5,112 nt of DNA from Spirochaetales bacterium (GCA_007121695.1 SKKC01000153.1:1-5112), one strand, 5' to 3'; shown: positions 1-5,112, counted from the first letter of the stretch. Notes: generated by a model from the letters alone, not told the origin. Translations and numbers: made by a program.

Positions 1-687
1 CACCGGCACCCATTCCGCAAGATCGGCGCCTTCCAGCCCTTCCTCGCGGACCTTTTCGATAAGTCGGCAGATCATCTGCGACTCAAGCGATGCCAGATCA
101 ATTCTCTGGGGCGAAATAAAGAACGCTTCCCGAAAGAACGCCTTGGCCCGGACAGATTCCCCTGTCAGTGCGTAGCAGTCGGCAAGTTCGGCCAGTATCT
201 GCGCATCCTCCCGTCGGGCTTTTCCGGCCCGCTCAAGTACCAGAAGAGCAGAATCGTAATGGCCGAGAGCCTTTTCGCACCTGCCAAGCCGTAGAAGCAG
301 TTCCGCGTCTGCAGTACCAGCCTGTTCTGCAACTGTCTGATAGTATCCCAGCGCGGCCTGGAACACGTGTATCCGGACAGCAGCCATCCAGGGCTCGGAC
401 GCCTCGCCGACACGATCCACAAACTGCAGAAAGTTGTGCCACTGTGCGAGCAGAAAATCACCCTGCTCAAAAGCGCTTCCAATCTGTTCCAGCAACGCCG
501 TACGGTCCATCCAGAACCGGACGTATTTCAGACTTACGACCAGATCCGGATGGTCGAAATCGACCGTCAACGCCTGTTCGAGATGCACTGCCGCATCTGC
601 GAGTCTATGCTCGCACACGGCGGTTCGTGCTCGCTCAATGAGATCGTGGACTGTCTGACCCTGATGGATCGCATCATGTGCGGACAT
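1..687 (-). CDS. TPR-repeat protein, N-terminal 229 residues (C-terminus beyond window)
   Basis: The minus strand is open from the ATG at 687-685 to the left edge, giving 229 residues without a stop, so the gene is truncated by the window. The protein starts MSAHDAIHQGQTVHDLIERA and is almost wholly alpha-helical. TPR-like helix pairs are visible at about residues 12-47, 64-99, 128-161 and 162-197. The last two are the most canonical: they carry the small/large residue pattern around LLLRLGRCEKALGHYDSALL and LAELADCYALTGESVRAKAF. No signal peptide or membrane segment is seen, so the visible part is probably a cytoplasmic protein-interaction scaffold. The start is fixed by an in-frame stop at 729-727 with no other ATG/GTG/TTG between, by an AGAGG just upstream (695-691), and by a strong promoter at 743-716. 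It is transcribed divergently from rpe. The specific partner and function are unknown. The plus-strand readings across this region are shadows. Confidence 0.86.
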   Translation of the reverse strand, partial: MSAHDAIHQGQTVHDLIERARTAVCEHRLADAAVHLEQALTVDFDHPDLVVSLKYVRFWMDRTALLEQIGSAFEQGDFLLAQWHNFLQFVDRVGEASEPWMAAVRIHVFQAALGYYQTVAEQAGTADAELLLRLGRCEKALGHYDSALLVLERAGKARREDAQILAELADCYALTGESVRAKAFFREAFFISPQRIDLASLESQMICRLIEKVREEGLEGADLAEWVPV

Positions 688-690
688 AAA

Positions 691-695
691 CCTCT
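691..695 (-). promoter_or_regulatory. Ribosome binding site of the minus-strand TPR gene
   Basis: AGAGG lies 3 nt upstream of the ATG at 687-685. The spacing is shorter than usual, but this is the only purine-rich anti-SD match in the leader, and no other start codon lies between it and the upstream stop. Confidence 0.5.
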
Positions 696-715
696 GAATT
701 TCACCCGAACATCCA

Positions 716-743
716 ATTATACCTGTTCACTTGGCTTCGTCAA
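716..743 (-). promoter_or_regulatory. Near-consensus sigma-70 promoter for the minus-strand TPR gene
   Basis: On the minus strand, TTGACG (743-738) matches the -35 consensus at 5 of 6 positions. It is followed by a 16-nt spacer and a perfect TATAAT -10 box (721-716). Transcription would begin near 709, leaving a leader of about 22 nt before the ATG at 687. No operator-like inverted repeat is obvious around it, which suggests strong constitutive expression. Confidence 0.8.
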
Positions 744-760
744 CGCAGCGATCTTGCAGG

Positions 761-790
761 GTGAACTCCGCGGGGCGAATGTGCTACTAT
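761..790 (+). promoter_or_regulatory. Candidate extended -10 promoter for rpe and the downstream operon
   Basis: TGCTACTAT at 782-790 is a TGn-extended -10 element (TACTAT matches TATAAT at 4 of 6). The upstream GTGAAC (761-766, 18-nt spacer) matches the -35 consensus at only 3 of 6, as is common when the -10 is extended. The usual distance to the start point, about 7 nt, lands at or within a base or two of the ATG at 797. That would make the rpe message leaderless or nearly so. If translation instead began at the in-frame ATG at 779, this element would lie inside the gene and could not be its promoter. Confidence 0.4.
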
Positions 791-796
791 CCAGAC

Positions 797-1459
797 ATGA
801 AATACAGCTTTCCGTGCCTGGCACCAAGCCTTCTTTCCGCCGATTTTACGCAGGTTGCCGAGGCCGTCACCCTCGTCGAACGCAGCGGTGCCCGAATTCT
901 CCATCTTGATGTTATGGACGGCCATTTCGTTCCGAATCTGACCTTCGGACCGAAAATGGTCGCCGATATTCGTGACATAACAGGGTTGCCGCTCGACGTG
1001 CACCTTATGATCGAAGAGCCGGAACGTTCGGCAGACGCCTACATGGACGCAGGAGCGTCAATCCTGACGTTTCATGCCGAAGCCTGTGTACACATCCATC
1101 GTCTGGTCGAGCGTATTCACGCTCGCGGAGTGCATGCAGGCCTGGCCATCGTTCCGTCAACTCCGCTGAGCTCCGTGGAACCCATGCTCGACGATATTGA
1201 TCTGCTGCTCGTCATGACGGTGAACCCCGGTTTCGGGGGACAGACCCTTATTCCCCTTTGTGTCGACAAGATTCGTTCGGCGGTCCGTCTGCGGAAGCAG
1301 CGAGGGCTCGACTTTCGTATCGAATGCGACGGTGGGGTAAACGAGACCACCAGTTCGGAGCTCGTCGACGCCGGAACCGATATACTGGTGGCGGGTAGCG
1401 CGTTCTTCGGCTCCGACGCGCGCGACAGACTGGTACAACAGGTGCAGGGAGAAGAATAG
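797..1459 (+). CDS. rpe: Ribulose-phosphate 3-epimerase
   Basis: This cytosolic enzyme interconverts D-ribulose 5-phosphate and D-xylulose 5-phosphate in the pentose phosphate pathway, using a (beta/alpha)8 barrel and a divalent metal. With the start at 797 it has 220 residues, the normal family length. Diagnostic motifs appear in order: APSLLSADF (9-17), LHLDVMDGHFVPNLTFGP (35-52), DVHLMIEEP (67-75), MTVNPGFGGQ (140-149, phosphate-loop region), ECDGGV (176-181) and VAGSAFF (198-204). The expected metal ligands are all present: His36, Asp38, His69 and Asp178, with Asp38 and Asp178 as the acid/base pair. The loop IVPSTP (118-123) has Val where many bacterial homologues have Asn (NPATP). The start at 797 fits the typical MKxxxxAPSxLSADF N-terminus. 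In-frame alternatives are ATG 779 (six residues longer, weak GGGG upstream) and TTG 731, which overlaps the divergent promoter and adds unconserved sequence. It is probably the first gene of the plus-strand operon. Confidence 0.96.
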   Translation: MKYSFPCLAPSLLSADFTQVAEAVTLVERSGARILHLDVMDGHFVPNLTFGPKMVADIRDITGLPLDVHLMIEEPERSADAYMDAGASILTFHAEACVHIHRLVERIHARGVHAGLAIVPSTPLSSVEPMLDDIDLLLVMTVNPGFGGQTLIPLCVDKIRSAVRLRKQRGLDFRIECDGGVNETTSSELVDAGTDILVAGSAFFGSDARDRLVQQVQGEE

Positions 1460-1467
1460 AAAACGCG

Positions 1468-1492
1468 GGCCGGGACATTTCAGACCCCGGCC
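1468..1492 (+). other. GC-rich hairpin in the rpe/TPR gene gap, without a U-tract
   Basis: GGCCGGG (1468-1474) and CCCGGCC (1486-1492) form a perfect 7-bp stem around an 11-nt loop, beginning 9 nt after the rpe stop codon. The downstream bases are mixed, and no run of T follows, so it is not a canonical intrinsic terminator. It could stabilise the upstream message, act as a processing site or cause partial attenuation between rpe and the envelope genes. Confidence 0.55.
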
Positions 1493-1513
1493 GAACATGA
1501 CGAAATAAAAGAA

Positions 1514-1519
1514 GAGGTG
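1514..1519 (+). promoter_or_regulatory. Ribosome binding site deciding the start of the secreted TPR protein
   Basis: GAGGTG, a perfect six-base match to the anti-Shine-Dalgarno sequence, ends 9 nt before the ATG at 1529. The in-frame GTG at 1517 lies inside this site, so it is an improbable start. Choosing 1529 also gives a compact signal peptide. Confidence 0.8.
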
Positions 1520-1528
1520 TATTCGATC

Positions 1529-2401
1529 ATGATCCAAAGACTCCGCACTGCTGTCGTCACAGGAAGTTTGCTCCTGGTGTTCGCTGTCGCACACGTACAG
1601 GCGAGTTCCTTTGCGGAACTGTATAATTCCGCCATCGACGCGTTCGAGGATCGTAACTTTACGGCCGCTGCCGCCGGTTTTCGCAGTGCCGCCGCCGCCG
1701 GGAACGAGGACGAGCAGGCCCTGGCCTGGTTCTGGGCCGGGAGATCAGACCTCGCAGCGACCCGCACGCAACCCGCCGCACAGGCATTTCATGAGTTTCT
1801 CCGACGGGCAGAGACAACGCATCAGCTTGTACCCGAAGCTCGATACCAGCTCGGTCGCATTGCGTTCCTCGAGGCCGAGTTTCAGCAGGCCTTACAGGTG
1901 TTCGATGCCTTCCTTGACGACTATTCCGATCATTCGCTTGCCGGAAACGCCCTGTACTGGAGCGGCGAGAGCCTGCTTGCGCTTGGCCGTCCCGAAGAAG
2001 CGGCAATGCTGTTTAATGCAGTCGTCGCGAGCCACTCGGATAGCCCGCGATTCGAGGCAGCCCGCTTCCGACTCGACGTGATAGCGCTCAACCGGCGCGA
2101 GCAGGAACTGATAGAACTCCTGCGCCTGAGCGCTGAGGAGCAGGTACGCCTCGCAAACAGTCTCCAGGCTGAACGCGAAGCGCATCGCGCCACACGCGAA
2201 GGGATGCTTCGCCTCGAGACCGAAGAGCTGCGGGACGCGGAACGAGCACTCGAGCGCGCTCAACAGGAGCTTGACAGGGAACGCAGGGAAGTACAGATTC
2301 GCAGCGAGGAACTGGACCGCCGACTCGAGGCGGTACAACTGCAGGAAGAACTTCTCACGCTCATTGGCGCGTACGCCGAATGGCTTGAAGGACAGGAGTA
2401 G
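1529..2401 (+). CDS. Secreted TPR protein with C-terminal coiled coil
   Basis: The product has 290 residues. A Sec signal peptide is clear: a basic start with Arg4 and Arg6, a hydrophobic core at about 8-21, and a type I site after VQA (cleavage 25/26). The mature protein begins with four TPR-like helix pairs at about 28-58, 62-98, 101-135 and 138-172. The central ones are good matches, for example ARYQLGRIAFLEAEFQQALQ (104-123) and ALYWSGESLLALGRPEEAA (141-159). From about 185 to 280 the sequence is very rich in Glu, Arg, Leu and Gln with no Pro or Gly runs, typical of a long coiled coil. It ends in a short hydrophobic helix, LLTLIGAYAEWL. The TPR part resembles periplasmic CpoB/YbgF and BamD-type repeats, but CpoB has its coiled coil at the N-terminus, so the order here is reversed. 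It is likely a periplasmic scaffold. It sits 69 bp after rpe and 3 bp before the next gene, so it is probably co-transcribed. Signal peptide and TPR calls are firm; the specific role is unknown. Confidence 0.88.
   Translation: MIQRLRTAVVTGSLLLVFAVAHVQASSFAELYNSAIDAFEDRNFTAAAAGFRSAAAAGNEDEQALAWFWAGRSDLAATRTQPAAQAFHEFLRRAETTHQLVPEARYQLGRIAFLEAEFQQALQVFDAFLDDYSDHSLAGNALYWSGESLLALGRPEEAAMLFNAVVASHSDSPRFEAARFRLDVIALNRREQELIELLRLSAEEQVRLANSLQAEREAHRATREGMLRLETEELRDAERALERAQQELDRERREVQIRSEELDRRLEAVQLQEELLTLIGAYAEWLEGQE
2394..2398 (+). promoter_or_regulatory. Ribosome binding site of the exported acidic-linker protein
   Basis: AGGAG lies 6 nt before the ATG at 2405 and sits within the last codons of the preceding gene, so the two genes are tightly coupled. 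Confidence 0.75.
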
Positions 2402-2404
2402 GGC

Positions 2405-3676
2405 ATGGACAGAATCCGGCCTGTTGGAAAGACCCGCATACGCACGGCATTACTCCTGTTCCTCTGTGGTTGTGCGGCGGCATACGCATCCGGTGATCGC
2501 GAAGACGCAGGTACGGCACAAGCTGTACGCGCAGCCGAATCGCTGCCGTCCTTTACCATCGATGCGGCGACGGGCGATATTGCTCGCGCTTCGTTCCCGG
2601 ACGATCTCCCCGCCGGATTGCGTCTATGGGACCCGGCTATATCGGTCGGCCAGATACAGGTGGGAAACCGTGTGTATCCGTTCTCTGACGTACTCAACAC
2701 CGATCTCACGGGAGAGGTGCAGGGCCTCGCGATCGAATTTTCGGCAGACCGGCAGGAGGAGCGCGAGACTGTTGCAGGTATGGTCCGGGTACATATTCGC
2801 GCTCATGTCAGAAACACGACGTCACGAGCGAGAACCTTTGCCCTGCGATATGTGATGGCTCCCCATACACCCGCTTCAGGGAGATCGGACGCATTCGCCA
2901 TCGCGCGAATCGACGAAGCACCACGCGCGCGCACCATTGTTGAGCGGGAGACAGACCTGAACGCTTCCGCAGATACACGTGTCGTGTTTCCGGTCAGCGG
3001 TCAAAGTTCATCAGGCGAGGCCGAGGCGTTTCCATTCGTCGGCCTGCTTGTGTCACCCGACATGACGCCTGCGCAGATCAGCCTTTCCAACCGCACGCGT
3101 TTGCTCGACACGCCATGGACGTTCCGAACCACGCGAAGCCGTCCGTTTGCCCTCGCACCGGGAGCCCCGGCAGATCCCGCATTCGGGATACGATTCGGGG
3201 AAGTGTCGCTTGCTCCGGACGAAGACGTAGAGCTGGTTTTTGTACTGCTTGTCGGATTCGGTCCCGAACCCGAACCCGAGCCCCAGGCCGAACCCGATCT
3301 CGAGGTAGACTCCGAGGCAGACCTTGAACCAGTCGCCGAGCCGGATCAGGACACCGGAGATCGAGCGGACGCCCCGACCGAGCAGGCTGGCCAGACTATA
3401 CCCGATGACGATCCCTCGATAGACGTCACGCCCGCCGAGGACCCGGTTCCCGAACCGGACGCCGATGCTACCGCTGAATCTGGTACGGAAACCGAAGCCG
3501 ACACCGTGCGTGCACAAGATGCGTTCCGGCAACTTGCCGGAGCGCTCGATGAACTGCGGGCCTTACAGAGACGCAGCGAGGCTCCGTCGCGCGAGGAACT
3601 GGACGAAGTACGAGCCACCATCGAGCGGCTTCGAAGGGAGCTGGATACGCTTCGACGGAGTGACACTCAGGAATGA
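2405..3676 (+). CDS. Exported beta-rich protein with acidic Pro/Glu linker and C-terminal coiled coil
   Basis: This 423-residue protein matches no family that I recognise. The N-terminus is a signal peptide: several Arg/Lys up to residue 13, then ALLLFLCGCAAAYA. Two processing sites are possible: type I cleavage after AYA (28/29), or lipidation of Cys23 through a loose lipobox (LCGC, 20-23). There are no other cysteines. Residues about 47-285 show alternating hydrophobic positions typical of beta strands, for example V127/V129/I131/A133/V135 and F145/L147/Y149/M151, suggesting one or more beta-sandwich domains. Residues 287-370 form a low-complexity linker that begins with PEPEPEP; about one third of it is Asp/Glu, with many Pro and hardly any basic residues. 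The C-terminus (about 371-418) is a coiled coil with a clean heptad pattern at L399, V402, I406, L409, L413 and L416. It starts 3 bp after the previous gene and overlaps the next by 4 bp (ATGA), implying translational coupling. It probably acts in the periplasm or on a membrane, with the linker as a flexible spacer. Confidence 0.85.
   Translation: MDRIRPVGKTRIRTALLLFLCGCAAAYASGDREDAGTAQAVRAAESLPSFTIDAATGDIARASFPDDLPAGLRLWDPAISVGQIQVGNRVYPFSDVLNTDLTGEVQGLAIEFSADRQEERETVAGMVRVHIRAHVRNTTSRARTFALRYVMAPHTPASGRSDAFAIARIDEAPRARTIVERETDLNASADTRVVFPVSGQSSSGEAEAFPFVGLLVSPDMTPAQISLSNRTRLLDTPWTFRTTRSRPFALAPGAPADPAFGIRFGEVSLAPDEDVELVFVLLVGFGPEPEPEPQAEPDLEVDSEADLEPVAEPDQDTGDRADAPTEQAGQTIPDDDPSIDVTPAEDPVPEPDADATAESGTETEADTVRAQDAFRQLAGALDELRALQRRSEAPSREELDEVRATIERLRRELDTLRRSDTQE
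3263..3304 (+). repeat. Degenerate hexamer array encoding the Pro-Glu run
   Basis: Seven consecutive in-frame hexamers close to CCCGAA (CCCGAA, CCCGAA, CCCGAG, CCCCAG, GCCGAA, CCCGAT, CTCGAG) encode PE PE PE PQ AE PD LE at residues 287-300. Because the unit is a multiple of three, changes in copy number would alter linker length without a frameshift. The array is short and already degenerate. Confidence 0.7.
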
Positions 3677-4806
3677 AACAGTCGAGTGCGCTGCGTACGG
3701 CCGAGAAACACTACCGACGCAGGGAATACGCCCAGACGATAAGCACACTCGAACCGCAGATTTTTCTGTATCGCGAGAACGCCCGTTTCTATCACGTGCT
3801 GGGACTGTCATGTCTCAAGACCGGAGATCTGGGAGGTGCCAGATCGTACCTGATGCGGGCGACGCAGATAGACAGGAGTTCGATCGCTCCGCGACTTGCG
3901 CTCGCAGCGTGCGATCTTGGGCGCAGTGACACCGACGAGGCGCTGCAGATGTGGCTGGAGATTCTCGACGAGGATCCTGCAAACCGCTATGCGCAGAAGG
4001 GACTCGATCTGCTGCGAGCCGGCCTGAAACAGGACGACGGTACGCCTGTAGACGTACTGTCGGTCATGCATCGACTATACCCCGACATTGTCTCACGGCG
4101 AATACGCGCTGCCACCGTACGTCGGAGCATCGTTCTTCTCGCCGTTCTTGCCGGTATCGCCGCGTCTGCTGTGTACGGACCACGGCTGCTTAGGGAACTT
4201 CGCGAGTCCGGGCTCGAACGCGACGGAAGCGAACTTACCGAGCTCCCGAGGCGTACAGACCTGGTGCGTACCGCCGGCGCTGCAAGCGAACCTGACGCAG
4301 CCCCAGCGCTGTTCGTACTGTCCGATTCCGAGCTTCGCGGAGTTTTTGACGATCTGAGGCGCTATTTTCTGGCGGAGCGCGATAATCTCGCTGCGCGTGA
4401 AATAAACCGCATTCTGCTTTCCAATGCCCAACAGGCGCTCAAGGATCAGGCCTTCATGCTACGGGGATTCCTGCAGGCACCATCCTTCGCCGACTTTACC
4501 GATTCATTTGATCTGGACGATGTACGCCGTCAACCCGAACTGTACGAAGGCACCTACGTCCGGTGGCGTGGCCGATCGAGTAACCTGCAGGCGACCGACG
4601 AACGCGTAACCTTCGATTTTCTCGTAGGCTACGAAGACCTTGTGACCGTTGACGCAATCGTTCCCGTCGAGTTCACGCGTGCTATCAGAGTTGACCCGCA
4701 GTTTGCGATTGAACTGATTGGTCGCATCAACCTGGACCCGGAAACCCCCGAAGGTTTCCGTCTGCAGGGGAGCGCGATCCGGCTGATTCAGGTGCGCGGG
4801 CAGTAA
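3673..4806 (+). CDS. Single-pass membrane TPR protein with C-terminal beta-rich (possibly OB-like) domain
   Basis: The product has 377 residues in three parts. Residues 1-120 are TPR-like helices: ALRTAEKHYRRREYAQTIST (6-25), then a canonical unit ARFYHVLGLSCLKTGDLGGA (37-56), then one ending DEALQMWLEILDEDPANRYA (88-107). One hydrophobic segment follows at about 152-169 (SIVLLAVLAGIAASAVYG). The basic stretch just before it (Arg142, 143, 145, 150, 151) predicts a cytoplasmic N-terminus and a periplasmic C-terminus. After a polar linker, residues 213-267 are helical. Residues about 291-375 alternate in beta fashion (YVRWRG, VTFDFLVGYE, AIVPVEF, FAIELIGRI, FRLQGSAIRLI) in a way that recalls a small OB-like barrel; that fold is a guess. 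There is no N-terminal signal peptide. The start overlaps the previous stop (ATGA, 3673-3676), with no well-placed SD (GGAG at 3657-3660 is 12 nt away), so translation is probably coupled. I do not recognise a named family. It may link cytoplasmic partners to the two exported proteins encoded upstream. Confidence 0.86.
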   Translation: MKQSSALRTAEKHYRRREYAQTISTLEPQIFLYRENARFYHVLGLSCLKTGDLGGARSYLMRATQIDRSSIAPRLALAACDLGRSDTDEALQMWLEILDEDPANRYAQKGLDLLRAGLKQDDGTPVDVLSVMHRLYPDIVSRRIRAATVRRSIVLLAVLAGIAASAVYGPRLLRELRESGLERDGSELTELPRRTDLVRTAGAASEPDAAPALFVLSDSELRGVFDDLRRYFLAERDNLAAREINRILLSNAQQALKDQAFMLRGFLQAPSFADFTDSFDLDDVRRQPELYEGTYVRWRGRSSNLQATDERVTFDFLVGYEDLVTVDAIVPVEFTRAIRVDPQFAIELIGRINLDPETPEGFRLQGSAIRLIQVRGQ

Positions 4807-4808
4807 AC

Positions 4809-4813
4809 GGGAG
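4809..4813 (+). promoter_or_regulatory. Ribosome binding site of dtd
   Basis: GGGAG lies 6 nt upstream of the ATG at 4820, in the 13-bp gap after the preceding stop. It supports this start, which also gives the expected MRAVVTRV N-terminus. Confidence 0.75.
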
Positions 4814-4819
4814 ATAGCA

Positions 4820-5112
4820 ATGAGAGCAGTGGTAACCCGGGTATCGCAGGCGCGTGTTGTATGCGAAGGCACGGTCGCAGGGAAGATCGAACACGGACTC
4901 ATGGCGCTGATCGGCATATCAAACGAAGACACGACAGACGACGTCGCCTATATCGCCCGAAAAATCACCTCGCTGCGTGTATTTGACGACGAACACGGGA
5001 TCATGAACCGGTCGGTGCTCGACGTCTCGGGGGCTGTCCTGCTCGTGTCCCAGTTTACCCTGTACGGGAACGCACGGAAGGGGCGCAGACCGTCCTACAA
5101 CCGGGCCGCGGG
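4820..5112 (+). CDS. dtd: D-aminoacyl-tRNA deacylase (DTD), N-terminal 97 residues
   Basis: DTD hydrolyses the ester bond of D-amino acids (for example D-Tyr) mischarged onto tRNA, and also clears glycine from mischarged tRNA(Ala). It acts in the cytosol as a homodimer. The visible part matches the family from its first residue: MRAVVTRVSQARV, then GLMALIGIS (26-34), KITSLRVFDDEHGIMNRSV (48-66), and the signature SQFTLYGNARKGRRPSY (77-93). Thr80 of the SQxTL motif is the position expected for the active site. The family is about 145-150 residues long, so roughly 50 C-terminal residues, including the second (GPVT-type) motif, lie beyond the window. It follows the membrane TPR gene by 13 bp and is probably in the same transcript. 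Nothing in the visible part suggests degeneration. Confidence 0.95.
   Translation, partial: MRAVVTRVSQARVVCEGTVAGKIEHGLMALIGISNEDTTDDVAYIARKITSLRVFDDEHGIMNRSVLDVSGAVLLVSQFTLYGNARKGRRPSYNRAA

Noticed and set aside
165..482. Minus-strand open frame of 105 codons in a different frame from the TPR gene
   Set aside because: It has a low-complexity, Cys/Ser/Trp-rich translation and no RBS. It lies wholly inside the TPR gene.
731..796. N-terminal extension of Rpe from TTG 731 or ATG 779
   Set aside because: The extra residues do not resemble Rpe, and the family length is reached from 797. TTG 731 overlaps the divergent promoter. ATG 779 remains a minor possibility because of a weak GGGG upstream.
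168..909. Long plus-strand open frames of 157 and 180 codons opposite the minus-strand TPR gene
   Set aside because: Their translations are rich in Arg, Pro, Ser and Cys with no domain pattern, and one crosses the divergent promoter into rpe. The opposite strand gives a coherent TPR protein with promoter and RBS.
1497..1508. Three-codon open frame (ATG ACG AAA TAA) before the secreted TPR gene
   Set aside because: It has no ribosome binding site, and an ORF of this size is expected by chance.
1517..1528. GTG start for the secreted TPR protein
   Set aside because: The GTG overlaps the GAGGTG ribosome binding site, and ATG 1529 has proper spacing.
1460..1528. A separate promoter for the envelope cassette in the rpe gap
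   Set aside because: The AT-rich stretch near 1502-1510 gives no convincing -10, and no -35 is found at a suitable distance.
1157..1594. Minus-strand open frame of 145 codons across the rpe end and the next gene start
   Set aside because: It spans parts of two well-supported genes and has no family resemblance or RBS.
3053..3666. Minus-strand open frames of 159 and 106 codons opposite the acidic-linker gene
   Set aside because: The Gly/Phe- and Ser-rich translations are mirror images of the Pro/Glu/Asp codons of the plus-strand gene, not independent proteins.
4504..4932. Minus-strand open frame of 142 codons across the membrane TPR gene and dtd
   Set aside because: dtd is unmistakable on the plus strand here, and the minus-strand translation shows no domain or RBS.
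1..5112. Mobile element, CRISPR array, tRNA/rRNA or defence system
   Set aside because: I saw no transposase or integrase motifs, terminal inverted repeats, regularly spaced direct repeats, tRNA-like cloverleaf or nuclease/helicase motifs. Gaps between genes are short and explained.

Overview
This window is about 5.1 kb of moderately GC-rich (by eye), densely coding bacterial DNA with no sign of mobile DNA, CRISPR or RNA genes. Exported proteins with signal peptides, a possible lipoprotein and a Pro/Glu-rich periplasmic-type spacer point to a diderm (double-membrane) bacterium. The style of the hypothetical proteins and the loosely matching lipobox remind me of free-living spirochaetes, but that is an impression, and I hold the lineage at low confidence.

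Layout. Positions 1-687, minus strand: the first 229 residues of a tetratricopeptide-repeat (TPR) protein that leaves the window at its left edge. Positions 688-796: a compact divergent intergenic region with a near-consensus sigma-70 promoter firing left and a weaker extended -10 promoter firing right. From there all genes lie on the plus strand: rpe (797-1459), a secreted TPR/coiled-coil protein (1529-2401), an exported beta-rich protein with an acidic Pro/Glu linker and a C-terminal coiled coil (2405-3676), a membrane-anchored TPR protein with a beta-rich C-terminal domain (3673-4806), and the 5' part of dtd (4820 to the window end).

The plus-strand genes look like one operon. Gaps are 69, 3, -4 and 13 bp, and no convincing terminator separates them. 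Two housekeeping enzymes flank three envelope proteins: ribulose-phosphate 3-epimerase (pentose phosphate pathway) and D-aminoacyl-tRNA deacylase (translation quality control). The three envelope proteins are predicted to be in the periplasm, in the periplasm or attached to a membrane, and across the inner membrane with a cytoplasmic TPR domain. Their tight spacing and matching protein-protein interaction modules (TPR, coiled coil, spacer) suggest that they work together as an envelope complex. That is inference; I do not recognise a named family for any of the three.

The most interesting material is this three-gene envelope cassette, together with a possible leaderless start for rpe. I found no defence system, toxin, phage gene or selfish element.
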